The notes under the pieces were generated by a model, which saw nothing but the letters and a program-made list of their open reading frames with translations, did no database searches and was not told the origin of the DNA. Positions 42,229 to 53,775 of a stretch of DNA of 64,000 nucleotides are shown here, piece by piece. The position numbers were made by a program, and so were the translations under genes. The stretch comes from Letharia columbiana (taxonomy: Eukaryota > Ascomycota > Lecanoromycetes > Lecanorales > Parmeliaceae). The first letter of the stretch is position 1. Every line of letters starts with the position of its first letter. The stretch lies in the NCBI RefSeq assembly GCF_014066305.1, contig NW_023501036.1:1933501-1997500 (forward strand), given 5' to 3'.

Positions 42229-43022
42229 ATTCCCTTCGACAGGTCTTCAACCAACCGAGTCGCTGTATGGAATAGATGCACCATAGCCTTACGACGCTCA
42301 TCACCTACCCCAAGACCGGCCTCACAATACAAGATCCCATCTGTGACCCATGCGTGACTACCTCGTTCGCACCGATCACGCTTACTGCGTCTGCCAGCCG
42401 CTAGGATCAGCGAGGGCGAGCAGGGACGGAACGATCATGGGCTTGATGGAGCTGCGTAACGTGATGGATGGGAAGCTGCGTGCGTTGTTGGGCAGCGGGC
42501 GGTCCGGAAAGAGCAATGAGCCTGATACCAAGGGATATTTGATGGTGAGAGGAAAGTGGGCTCCCCTGGATAGATTCAAGAATGAAACTCTCCCGCAATT
42601 GTGGCTAGACAGATGAATAACCTTGGTCGCAACCGGAATCTCTGGAGAAAAGGATACAGAGACGCTTCTAGCCTTTTTCCTCTCGGCCAATTTTCAACAC
42701 CATGGTCTCTGCTGGCCACATATGCCTCAGACCGAGAGAACTCAAACCGATGCCGGCGTCTGTCTGTACGTTCCTCAGGACTATGGACCAAGGCTTCAAT
42801 ACTGGAGCGGAGCTGGAGACCTTGGAGGACAATGCAGGTGTCACCCAACGACGAACTGAACTCAGAGGAAGAGATGCCATAGGTGCAGGTCGAGGTGGTG
42901 GAGGGAAAGCCAAAAGGTAATCATCCTGCTGAATACTCAAACAATTGGTTCTCATCTTTCTGACTAGTGACACAGAACACGCAGGGTCAAGTTGCAGACT
43001 GTACCACTGGTTCAGCCTATCA
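42229..43022. other. Stretch with short frames only
   Basis: About 800 bp. Frames on both strands are open but none has convincing protein texture together with a start; nothing assigned. Confidence 0.3.
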
Positions 43023-43185
43023 CTCGCGTCCGGTTTCCGAAAGAGCATCCTACCGCTCAAACCGACGTACCTCGCCACCAACCAGTTCGCGTCCGGTTTC
43101 CGAAAGGGCAATCGACGTACCTCGCCACCAACCAGTTCGCGTCCGGTTTCCGAAAGGGCAATCGACGTACCTCGCCACCAACCAG
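43023..43185 (+). repeat. 50-bp tandem repeat, three copies
   Basis: Copies at 43136-43185 and 43086-43135 are identical over 50 bases starting TTCGCGTCCGGTTTCCGAAA; the first copy (about 43023-43085) has an 11-13 bp insertion and several changes. Because 50 is not a multiple of three, successive copies are read in successive frames, and all three plus frames are open across the array. Confidence 0.95.
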
Positions 43186-43361
43186 TCCCCATACTGAAGA
43201 CAGTCTTAGCTGCGAAGCCAGCGAAAGGGAACACTACCATACCAAGCGTATGCGCCGAATGAAAGTACCAGAGTCTTGGCTGCGATAGGCGGAGATAAAG
43301 GGTCTTTTTGGTGTAAGAGACTGTCGCAGTAAACATCAGACCTGCCGTCAGTCCATGCATC

Positions 43362-44449
43362 ATGAGGATCTGTCCGACGCTTTTCAGCCTGCCCATCTAC
43401 CAGTGGGCATATTATATAAAAAAATACTACCTCGAAGGCACTACCAACCTCGCGTCGCCCAAGGCGTCCAAGCGCGCCGATGCTGTGGTCATCTTTGGTG
43501 AGGAATCAGAGGACGAAGCGGTCGTTGATGCAAACGCAGTCGTAACGGCAGAAGATTCAGATTACGCAGAAGTCCACATGCCGTCCCGGAAGGCGCCGTT
43601 CCACAGGGTGGAGACCAAGGAAACAGGCGTCCACTCAACACCATCTCGTTGATGCATCAACATTGGTATAGAGGCACCGTTACGCAGGCTGCAGACCAAG
43701 GAAACAGGCGTCCTTCTAATATCATACCGCCGATTCATCAACATTGGTATAGAGGCGGTTCATCTACCTCAAATGAATCCCACAAGGATTCAGACCTCTC
43801 ATCTCAGCTTTGTACCAACCAAACGCTGCAAGCCTCAGGTTCCGTGCGATGCGCTACTTGTGACGAGTCTTACGTCCACACTGCGCACCCTCCACCCCAA
43901 TACCAAGCCACACAGCAGTCAAGAGCAATGGATGACGCCATAAAAGAGAAGCTCCGCCTCGCCACCCTTCACAACGGAGAGCTCCTTCGCATCGGCAAGA
44001 CCCAAGGGCAGGAACGCGAACACATTGCTCGAACCCAGGCCCAAGCACGCGAGCACCGCAAACTTACGCACGACGCAATTCACGACGGAGCCATTGCCCG
44101 CCAAAAGGCACTGAACGAGGAAAACTATGAGCACCGCGAACGGCTACTCAAGCTAGAGCGTCAGTATGCGTCCCATGAGACAGCGGTTGAGCCCAGAGAA
44201 TCGGTCCCAGAATCTGAGAATGTGCCAGAAGATTCCGATCGGTCTGGAGGAGGTGGAACAGAAGATAACGAGTCGGTGGAAGCGTTTGTCTTGCCGCAAG
44301 ATGATCTGCGGGTGGAATGTGCCACGGATGGCAAAGTTAGTCGAGATTTCGGGTCTGGATGTTCTTTCACCCATGTCCATTACGAACATCCTCCAGTACG
44401 GTCCGATTGGCAAGAAGTATGTCCTGGAAGCTTTACAGTTATATCATAG
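43362..44449 (+). CDS. Hypothetical coiled-coil protein region with an 81-bp duplication
   Basis: The frame 43362-43652 (SKRADAVVIFGEESEDEAVV, acidic) runs into an 81-bp tandem duplication (43591-43755) and continues in a second frame, 43649-44449. That frame contains MDDAIKEKLRLATLHNGELL and a long Glu/Arg/His/Gln-rich helix through NYEHRERLLKLERQYASHET, a good coiled coil of about 75 residues. An acidic Ser/Glu stretch (ESVPESENVPEDSDRSGGGG) follows. Whether the two frames are joined by an intron or a frameshift is unclear. No domain recognised. Confidence 0.4.
43591..43755 (+). repeat. 81-bp imperfect tandem duplication
   Basis: AGACCAAGGAAACAGGCGTCC occurs at 43612 and 43693, and CATCAACATTGGTATAGAGGC follows in both copies. 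The unit is 27 codons long, so it keeps the frame. Confidence 0.9.
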
Positions 44450-46507
44450 AGAAATATACCAGTGCCGCTTCGCAAGTATAGCAGCAGCACATAGCTGTCA
44501 AGAGTCGCACAAACCCCTTGCCCGCGCTATTCTAGCTGGACGGGCGGCTCCACCATGTGTCAGGCTGATGGCAACGTATGCAGAGCGCACCACCTCCAAA
44601 TAGTGCACTCGAGAACCCTAAAGCTCGAAGACTGCGGCGATGTTCGAAACAGCTAGCTCTGTGGGACTGTTCTGGACGATACCGTTGAGAGGTGAAAGGA
44701 AGTACGATCCATGATAGAAGGGAAATCAAACCCACGCCGAACCATTTGGGGTGTCTTTATTTTCCACAACAGTTGCCCTAGCTAGCCTCTTTTGGTGCCC
44801 TCGCCCTCTTTCTTGGTCTCTTCGCTCCCACCCAAACAACCTTCTCCCGACTCATTATCGTCAACCTCGCTCCAAACTAGACCGCGTTTTCAAATGTGTT
44901 TTGCTCCTTGCCGCAAAGCATCAGCAGATGCAGGGGCCAAGGATGGGAGGGAGGGTCGGCGCACATGAGCGGGAGTGAGAGGAGGAAGGAGAACATGTTG
45001 AGGGCGAAGGTCGTTGAGGACTCGCGTTCTATGATGCGAAGTCTGTAGCTAATTCGTCGCTCCAGCTTTTAGTGCTGTCTGAAGGTGTTTTGGATTCTGG
45101 TTTTTACATTCTCATTGTCTGTCAATGTTAGCTATAATATTAGTATACACGTTAGTATGGAATTGAATGATGTCTTAGTCCATCACCATGCTCCTCGTGT
45201 AACCGTGACAAATGCTCGAGGCCGAGCTTGCTCTGTTGAAGTTGATGTTGGTGGTGAGGAGACGAGGAGATGATTGGGTGGAAATAGCTGACTTGCTTGG
45301 CGCCAAGCGACTGCCGCCTAAATCTGCTCGCTGCTCATAGCTCTCTCTCTTTCATTGTGTACTCATTGGTTTCCATCAGCTTGAGCTGTGTTTCTGGTAG
45401 CCTACCGAGCCTGCGAAGAGCTAATGACAGGCATTGGTTGACTGCTATATTTGATGCGTGGCTAAGATGGTACTCCCAGGCTTAGAGCACCATAATCTCA
45501 CTCCTGGTTGATAGCAACACGATGAACAATCAAGAACGCCAATGCCGAAGCTGTCGAGCTCAGACTTGACAGATGGACAGCAAATCTCGTTCTCACTCGC
45601 AATAAGTCTAACCACAGAGCCGTGGCCGTCTCAATCATGACTTGTTCATGAACGAGGCAGCACAACGCTCGGATTACAAAGAGCCTTTGATTCGATTATG
45701 CATGCATGCTTGCAGAGCGTTCGCCTTCTCGGAGTAATACGCATGGCCCATGAATTGTCTTTGATGGTGTCATTACGAGACTTTTAGAGACGCTATTGCT
45801 TTCCAGACACTATTGACCCAATGAGAGTTGATATTGGGTCCAGAGCTCGCTGCGGCTATCCCAAGTACGAGAAGAGGTTGGATAATTAAGCGATCATAAT
45901 TACGCTCAGAACGAAGCAGGTCCAGTGGGGTCAGAGCCACGATCTCCAAGTTTCTTTCCGTTCTCATGTCAAATTGCTCCCTTCGATTATCACTATGACC
46001 CCGGTTTCCCTCCCCTTCATTCAGAATTGGACAGGAGTTCCTCTCGCCGCGAAAAACTGGGAATACTTCTCCGTCAGCGTGGGATTTGATGCGCAGAAGC
46101 CTACTTCATTGCTTTTTCTTTACCATAGACAAAGCGTGTTTGATTCAGATCGTCGTTTCTACTATAGCAGACGGTTAGCACTGAAACCTCAGTAATTCGG
46201 GGACGGAAAGATTGCGCTAGACCAGATTCGGACTCGGATGTTCTGCTATCCCGCCAAGACCAGGGTGGCGGGTCAACGTCCATCAGCTCGCTGTACATCC
46301 AACATTGCGATGTGACGTCTTCCGTGTAATCAATATATCATGGCTTAGGACGCAGGCATATATATGGGGGTATGGTTTCCACGTCTTCTCACTTTCTTTC
46401 GCTCATACTCCTTGTCCTTTCCAGTTTCAAGAGCGACAGGAGTTGCGGATCAATAGGTCTCATTAATAAACATCTCGAAACATCTTTCTTTGGTACCTTT
46501 CGCAAGA
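44450..46507. other. Gene-poor stretch before the hydrolase
   Basis: About 2 kb. The first 150 bp still have a protein-like frame (ILQYGPIGKKYVLEALQLYH, ending near 44603). The rest has CT-rich tracts and short frames only. A TATATATGGGG run at 46359-46369 lies about 140 bp before the hydrolase ATG and could be its TATA region. Confidence 0.35.
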
Positions 46508-47687
46508 ATGCATCTCTCAAGCGATCTCTTCCTGAACGCCTCAAAGCTATCGCCTGTCCCTGTCAGCGAAGCAGACACGCAATTGAACGAGAAGTTGTTA
46601 GGCATGACTGTGAAAGGACCTCGCTGGTGGGAGGTGAGAGAACTGTTCATGATAATCTTTCACGCTGTTGCTAATCACGGCTGCAGGTTGGTGCTCCGAA
46701 ATTCCGCGAGTTGATGAGGAACAGTGAGACAGCGCTACCTGGTCCTGTCCTTCTACCCCAAGCGAAGCCGTTTTTGATTCCGTCGCGAGAGAAAGGGAGG
46801 GCACTGAGCTGCCGACTTGTCATGCCCGAGCATGGCCGGCAGGTGAAGGGTGTTTTTATGCATATCCACGGAGGCGGATGGGTCTTAATGGACATTGATT
46901 AGTAGGCGTGCTTCGTGGTGAAACAAGTCCGAGATCCTTTACTAACCTCAACAGCCAAGACTCTTTCCCACAATACCTTGCCAACGTAGTAGATCTTGCC
47001 GTGGTCTCGATTGGATACCGACTAGCACCCGAGCATCCTTTTCCTGAGGGTCCGGAAGACTGCTATGATGCCGCGGAATGGCTTGTCGATAGTTCAGAAG
47101 CCCGTTTTGGCGCTCCTTTGACGTTTGCAGGTGGTGAAGTAAACCGGCCCTATTGCACATCTTGCTCACGAAATCCTACTGACCACATCAAGTCTGCTGG
47201 CGCCCACCTCACCATACTCTCCGCTCTTCATCTCCTGGAGGCTCGCCCAAATTTCCGCTTCCGCGGTCTCATTCCTAGTTTCGGGCCCTACGATCTGTCT
47301 ATGCCCCCTCCCATGCACCACCTCGACCACCCGCAGCCCATATTAACCAAAGAAATGCGAGCCCACTTTGTGGATGCCTTTCTCCCCAACACTAAGCCTG
47401 AAGAACGCCGACATCCTTCAGTATCCCCCTTCTATGCCGATTTGAAATGCTATGGAGATGAGGACAGGCTGCCGCCTGTTCTTTTCGAGTGTGGGACGGA
47501 GGATTGTTTGTTGGAGGATACGGTGTTGATGGCAGTGAGGTGGCAGATGGCGGGTGGGGAGGCGGTGGTTAAATTTTATTCTGGAGCACCGCATGGATTT
47601 CTGGCGTTCCCGCCAGAGATGGTGAAGAGTACGAGGAAGGGATTGGAGGCTATTGGAGAGTTTATGAGGACGAAGATCGGAGAGTAG
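46508..47687 (+). CDS. Alpha/beta hydrolase, HSL-like esterase/lipase
   Basis: Four exons, 46508-46633, 46687-46901, 46955-47138 and 47193-47687, join in frame to 339 residues. Hormone-sensitive-lipase family marks are clear: oxyanion-hole HGGGW (103-107), a nucleophile elbow GESAG with Ser176 placed exactly across the third intron, CGTEDCL with the likely acid Asp279, and SGAPHGF with catalytic His309. DLAVVSIGYRLAPEHPFPEG is the strand after the oxyanion hole. Introns are 53-54 nt with CTAAT, CTAAC and CTGAC branch sites; the third is a multiple of three and open in frame, so its retention would not stop translation. No signal peptide, so cytosolic. Substrate unknown; many fungal relatives hydrolyse small esters. 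It appears complete. Confidence 0.92.
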
Positions 47688-48511
47688 AGGGTCAGGAGGG
47701 CGCAAGTAAGTGAAATTGTATCTCTCGCATGTCCACTATACCATTCTAGTATATTCTAGAATTGTTTAGTGGTCATTGTCAATGATGGGAAAATGCCTTT
47801 TTGAAGGAGAGCCTACATGTACTCCCGGCAATGGTATCCATTGCCAAAGTATTTGATGTGTATTGCAGGTGTTGTCTGGTGCAGTTTTCATAACTCATGT
47901 AGACAACAGCGACTGTCTCAGGCACTAGAAGAGCCGTTCATGCAATATCCTGTCTCACAATGATAGTGATTGTCTGTTTGTGTCTGTCTCCTATTCACTC
48001 CGGCTACACTTTCCTTGTCTATTCCGCCTTACCGTAAGGCGTAGCGTCAGATTCCCGTCGCATCATTTCCGAAAAGCTCGAGACCTCACTTCCTTTCACG
48101 ATCACCAAACCTCGTCTTGCGAAGTATCCTTTCTTGGCTATGGTCTAGCTAAAGACGTTCGTTCCTGCGAATATTCCTCCCAAGGTACGCTTCGCCAGCG
48201 ACCCTAAGCTGCTCGAGGATCAAAGGGCCAAGGGGTTCTGATCGAGGACTGGACAAAGCGTTCACCAGACTCGACAGCAACGTTTGTAGGCTCCCTTTTG
48301 AGCCTTCGCTGTCACCTCAAGCACCAGATATACGCTGTTGCTCAAGGGTTGTCTGTTGTGCGTTACTGGCTCTTCACTGGTTGCATGGCTCCCCGCTAAT
48401 CAATGGGCAGATTGCATTGCTCGCTAGTTACACTCTCCTTTCTAGCCTTTACCAAAAGGCTAGCAGTCGGCATACACAGACTGTCTCTCAGTCGTTCTAG
48501 TTATCTTCGCT
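47688..48511. promoter_or_regulatory. Promoter/leader of the Cla4-like kinase, with a duplicated hairpin
   Basis: About 820 bp between the hydrolase stop and the kinase ATG; the 3' half is CT-rich. Two perfect hairpins occur: CGCCTTAC-C-GTAAGGCG at 48025-48041 and CTAGCCTTT-acca-AAAGGCTAG at 48442-48463. Both follow TACACT(T/C)TCCTT, so they look like diverged copies of one element with paired changes in both arms. Confidence 0.5.
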
Positions 48512-51454
48512 ATGGCGTCCTCTCAGGCGGCCCAGTAAGTTCCAGCAACTTCCACCCTTGTCAACCATGCTCCTCTACTGGGCTCCCGAGAGCTTTCTTG
48601 TCGTGACTCCAATTACCCAGCTAACATGTCATGACTCCACAGTCTATATGGGGCCGGCCAATTCATGAATCCAGGGCCCGCACCTCGTCCTCCTACTGAT
48701 CGTCCTCGCCTGAACCTGATGCCTTCCACAGTCGGAATTCCTGGGAACATGTCTCAGTTGAGTCTGCATTCGCAATCGTCGGCGGGACGTTCCATGAGCG
48801 ATCTCGCTCATACATCTTCTTTTTCCCGCTCTACAACCTCCATGAACAGCGAAGGAATCGGTGGTGTGGCTATACTGAAGGAAGGGCCTGCTCGTTGCAA
48901 AGAGGGCTTGTTATGGAAGCAGAGATATCTCGTTCTGCGCGCGTTTCAGCTCGACTTCCAGAAAGGTCAGGATGGCAAGGTCAGCACAAGCATCCAGCTG
49001 AAAGATGTTACCAATGTTTCTCGCAGCGAAAATACTCGTTTGTCTTTCGAGATCACAAGAGTCGCCAATGCTGGCATACATCCAGGCGCAAGCCCTGTGG
49101 CTATTCGTGAGCTTCCCCAGAAGACGATCGTTTGCCAGCTCGAGACAGACGATGAGATCTATGAATGGATCGACGCCATTTACAATCGTTGCCCCGGTAT
49201 GGGCGGTGTTAGCAACCCAACTAACTTCTCACACCGCGTCCATGTTGGCTTTGACCCTGTCAACGGTTCATTTGTGGGGCTACCAACAGAATGGGAACGT
49301 TTACTTACCGCTTCGGCCATTACCAAGGAAGATTACAAAAAGCACCCTCAAGCAGTCATCGAGGTTCTCGAGTTCTACTCCGATATCACCAAGCGCCAGG
49401 AGAATCCCGAGGCTTATCCTAGCCTGATGCCCACGCCACCTGTTACCTCGAAACAGAATATGCAGCTTGGCCATGGGGGAGGAGGCACTGCAATCGCACC
49501 ACCAAGACCGCCGCCGCCAAGCGGATCAAATCCAATGGGAGCGTATGGGCAACTGCAGCGTTCACCTCAAGAAAACTCGCCAGCTTCACGAACAGGTACT
49601 CCCAATTCTCAGCGCAATTTCGCGGGCAACGAGCGAGCAATTGAACAGAACAACAAGATTGGTATGGACCAGGAAATGCGTCGCGCTATGGAGGAAGAAG
49701 CTCGCAAGATCAAGGCAGCCAAAGAGCAGCGCGAGCGCGAGCAGCGCGCAAAGGCTGAGGCCGAGCAGAACCGTCGTGATCAAGAAGCCTACAATTCAGC
49801 AATTCCCAAGACACGTACTCCCATGGCGAAGCAAGAGATTGGCGGATACGGTGGTGGAGCAAGTGATCCTCCTGATAGTCGATACAATCCTACTAGAAGT
49901 CCCCCTTCCGCGCCAGGTGCCGATCGGGCTCGCCAGCAACCACAAGGCTCGTTGAGAGGACCTACTGCTCAGCGTCAAGCTCCCCAGGCACCGAATAGCG
50001 TCAATGGGAATCCCCAACCAGCACCCCGAGCTCCCTTTGCCCAAAAGCCACCTTCGTCACATTCCCAATCTCCTCCCAATCAGCATCCCTCCCTCCGCAC
50101 GCCAGGCAAGCCAGAACAGCAACGCCAACCATCACCCGCTGCACGCCCTCAGATGAATGGCAATGACCCTGCTCAGCCTCCAGCAGGCCACGTACGCACA
50201 AACGGCGCCCAACCTAATGGCACCCCCCGAGCACAACCGCCAACTCGTCTTCCTGGAGCAGTTCAACCTGTAGCGCCTCTCAATGTCAAGCAGCTTATGG
50301 GAGCACCAGCTCCAGATGCATCAGAACCCCACAAACAAGCCGAGATGGCGCTGACTGGTAAACCTCCGGCGGCTGCTCACAAAAAGGAGGTGCGCATGTC
50401 GAGCATGACCGAAAGCCAGGTCATGGAGAAGTTGAAGCAGGTGGTGTCGAAGGACGACCCTCAGCTCTCGTATAGCAAGCAGAAGAAAATCGGTCAAGGT
50501 GCTTCTGGATCGGTCTATGTTGCTAAGATTCAAGAAAATGCCATCTCACCTGTTGCTAAGCGTCTGTACAAGACCATGGGAGGCAAGTCTCAGGTTGCCA
50601 TCAAGCAGATGGATCTTCGCAACCAGCCACGGAAAGAGTTGATTGTTAATGAAATCATCGTCATGAAGGAGAGCTCACATCCCAATATTGTCAACTTCTT
50701 AGATTCGTTCCTGCAAGAGGGCAACAACGAGCTGTGGGTTGTGATGGAGTTCATGGAGGGTGGAGCGTTGACCGATGTCATCGATAACAACCCTCATATC
50801 ACAGAGGCACAGATCTCCACTATATGCAACGAGGTATGCTGGCTGCCACCCTAGTATCCTTGAGAGATTGCTGACTGCTTCAAGACTTGCAAAGGTCTTG
50901 CCCATCTCCACAGCCAAAACATCATTCATCGCGACATCAAGTCTGACAACGTTCTTCTCGACGCCCGCGGGAATGTCAAGATCAGTGAGTTCTTTCGTAC
51001 GCCTTGCCCATCGCTTCATACTAACAACTGTCTTCTAGCCGATTTTGGTTTCTGCGCCAAGCTCACCGACCAAAAATCCAAGCGCGCTACTATGGTTGGC
51101 ACACCGTACTGGATGGCCCCCGAAGTGGTCAAGCAACGGGAGTACGACAGCAAAGTCGACATGTGGTCCCTAGGCATTATGGCCATCGAGATGATCGAGT
51201 CAGAACCACCTTACCTCAATGAAGAGCCGCTCAAAGCCCTTTTTCTGATCGCCACCAATGGCACGCCTACTCTCAAAAACCCCGACAAGCTCAGCCGTGA
51301 GCTCAAGGTTTTCTTGAGCCAATGCTTGACTGTCGAGGTCAAGAATCGCGCTACTGCTCAAGAGATCTTGGCCGGTGATTTCCTCAAACGCGGAGGATGC
51401 AGCTTGGCTAGCTTGGTTGACATGCTGAAGTTCCGCACTGCTTCTAAACACTGA
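48512..51454 (+). CDS. CLA4: PAK-family protein kinase, Cla4-like
   Basis: Four exons (48512-48534, 48643-50833, 50885-50984, 51039-51454) give 909 residues. A PH domain (about residues 80-190) is followed by a CRIB motif ([16 protein letters not shown], about 197-212) that binds Cdc42/Rac-GTP. A long Pro/Gln/Ser-rich linker with a charged coiled coil follows, and a C-terminal kinase domain from about 616. Catalytic marks: glycine loop [14 protein letters not shown] lysine 662, HRD at 753-755, DFG at 773-775 and [10 protein letters not shown] in the activation segment. PH plus CRIB separates Cla4 from Ste20. The family acts downstream of Cdc42 in polarity, septin assembly and cytokinesis. The 23-nt first exon is joined through a 108-nt intron; the other introns are 51 and 54 nt. 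The gene looks intact. Confidence 0.93.
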
Positions 51455-52154
51455 CGCTATTATACAATCTAATCGAGCTATGGCAGCACGTATCATGGCT
51501 TCAATGACACGTTTGCTACGACCAATTTTGAACCGGAGTTGGTGGCGCTTCTCGGCATCGACTCATGGCAGTGCATCACCAGATGCTGCTCACGCTTCAC
51601 ATGTGCTAGGAAGGCGAATGGATTAAACACGATGATACCTGAGCATCGGGAGGCTTTCTAGTATGCTCTCAAAGCACGAGATATTTTCCATCATGCTCAC
51701 AAAATGCGATCAGGAGGGATTCATGCTTGCATATCACGTCTGGATGGATGAAGGGACGAAAATGATCGGAGCTCAGGTTACAGCACTTTTTTTCAGCACT
51801 CGAGTCACATAGTTTGCGTGATGATTGGCCTACGCATCTAGACTACTCGAAAAGCTGATTCTCAAGCCACTGAATTACGGATACGTGCTATATCCTGTTC
51901 CTCATCCTAGTCGTGTCCGAAATATGAGTATGATCATTGCTGCGTGTGTTTACTACTCTGTCCTGCATAGCTGGGACGGAAATCCTTGGGTCAACGAGAC
52001 ATATACCGAGCGACGATGCAACATGACGCCGCCGGTTCGAGAGCTGCTTGTTGTGGCTGTGAAGATGTTGAACGTGTTGATCTGCCTTTCGGTCCCTCCC
52101 CTCCACGTCCACGTCCTCTCTCTGTTTCTGTTTCTCTTTTCTCTTTCTCTTTCT

Positions 52155-52205
<51 letters not shown>

Positions 52206-52515
52206 AGCTCCATAGCACGCTTGTCGTAAATCATGCACTGTGATAACGTCCAACACCATCAGGTGTATGTATCTCCCTTTCGCCTTTGCCCTCCTGAGGT
52301 CTGAGCTCCTTTTGCGGTGTGGTGGGGCAGAGTAAGAGCTTTGCTGGGAAAGTTGATGATATGTTGCTGGGGGGTTTTGTGCTGGGTGGATAGTGGAGGA
52401 TAGATACCGATTCGCAGGGAAGCGGATCTGCGAAGAGGGCATCAGGATACTATCAATAGCAGATTTGAGGCGGTGGACTACTGCCTTCTCTGATGAAGAT
52501 GTTTCAGGTCCCTTT
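51455..52515. other. Intergenic region after the Cla4-like gene
   Basis: About 1.06 kb between the kinase stop and the end of the NAD kinase remnant on the other strand. It contains the CT microsatellite listed below; no gene is recognised. Confidence 0.45.
52126..52202 (+). repeat. CT-rich microsatellite
   Basis: A run of TTTCTC and then almost pure CT dinucleotides, interrupted once by CCTCTC, spanning about 75 bp. Both strands are open across it as Ser-Leu or Arg-Glu repeats, which should not be taken as coding. Confidence 0.95.
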
Positions 52516-53775
52516 TCATCCCTCTTCTCCAAAGGGGTAATTGAATTTCAACAACCCGTTCAATCCCCCCAACCCACCCTTCATCCCCACTCGCTCCCTC
52601 TCCGCTACTACTGCCTCTCATCACACACGGCACACCTCCCATCCAACCCTCCCCTTTCTCTCCCAATTCCCCTTTCCTCCCTACACCCTCGCCCCAAACT
52701 CTCAATCCCATGCCAGATCCCACCCCTTTTTCCTGGTCCTTTCCGTCTATACTAACGCCTACACCCTGTTTTCCCCTGCCGCTGACTGTGACTTCAACGA
52801 CTGCCTCTGCCGGTAATACTAGTGGTCTGAAACTCAGACTCCGCGCACATATTGGCGTTATCACTATGCCTTTGACTAACGGATGCACGATACTTCCCCC
52901 CGCACTTAGCGAATACGCAGTCGATCCTGTAGGCGTGCTAATTATGAGGCCATCGGCTGATGTGGACGTCAAAATGCGGCCAGATATGGAGATTGTAAGG
53001 TGTGTTAGGTGTGGGGAGGCGCCACGGTGGAGGATGACTTCGTTTAGGGCGTGGAGGGCAGGAGGCGTTATGACTTCTCTGTCGGGTGATGTTATTGCGA
53101 CACGGAGGCGGTTGCGGAGGAGGACGCGGGCTGCGCGGGTTGGGCCCAGGGAGGCGCCTAGGTTTGGTGGCCAGCCTTCTTTCGATTGAATTGTATGGAC
53201 AGCATGTTGGGAGACAGCAGGTGAGGATGCGACCTGTTCGGGAGAGAGTATGGAATGTCGAGAAGAGGGCGCACCGGACATGTAAAGCTCTCTGAAAGCT
53301 CTCTTATGCTCTGGAAACTTCCACTCGTTGAGGAAGCCGAGAGTGCCCATGCTGAAGGAGAGTATAGGAGGGACGGAGGGCGTAGTGGCGAAGAGGGAGG
53401 AGGCATGGAGGATAGTGCCATCGCCGCCGAAGGTTGCGGCTCAAGTCGACCTTTTGGGCGAGAAAGGAAGATAGGCTTACGCTGTTCGAGGTAGTGGTGG
53501 CTTCCCGTGGTGTTGTGTATAGGGGGAAGGGAAGGAGGGTATGGAGGTCGTAGGCCGCTGTGGGCTCGAGGACGAACGATATGGAGGGGTAAGTAGCGTG
53601 AACATGTCTGCTCAGCGGTCAGCGCCCGAGTCTTGTGGGGAAGGGCGAGAACGCTGAGCGTACTTGGCGAAATCCACGACCGCTTCTGTAGTTGCCAAGG
53701 TATTTTCTTTCTTCACCAGGAGTATATTTCTCGGCGGAGAGGGCCACCGGAGAGATAGGAGGTCATTGCCCTTTG
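52516..53775 (-). pseudogene. NAD kinase, broken and lacking its N-terminal part
   Basis: NAD kinase phosphorylates NAD to NADP. The exon at about 53664-53775 reads SLRWPSPPRNILLVKKE...AVVDFAK. A 56-nt intron (53608-53663) joins it to HVHATYPSISFVLEP and LPFPLYT. The NADP-site GGDGTILHASSLF is present (53370-53430) but one extra base near 53441, in QKVDL-AATFGGDGT, puts it out of frame with the upstream part. After MGTLGFLNEWKF the frame runs through LRNRLRVAI, HALNEVILHRG, DGLIISTPTGSTAYSLSAGG and SLSFRPLVLP. A C6 run (52565-52570) then separates it from the expected end WVGGLNGLLKFNYPFG, which is in the next frame and stops at 52516. No N-terminal exon is found upstream. Two length errors in one conserved gene suggest decay, though homopolymer miscalls could explain the second. 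Confidence 0.8.

Noticed and set aside
52140..52205. Arg-Glu or Ser-Leu repeat protein at the CT tract
   Set aside because: A dinucleotide microsatellite stays open in any frame; no start, splice or family support.
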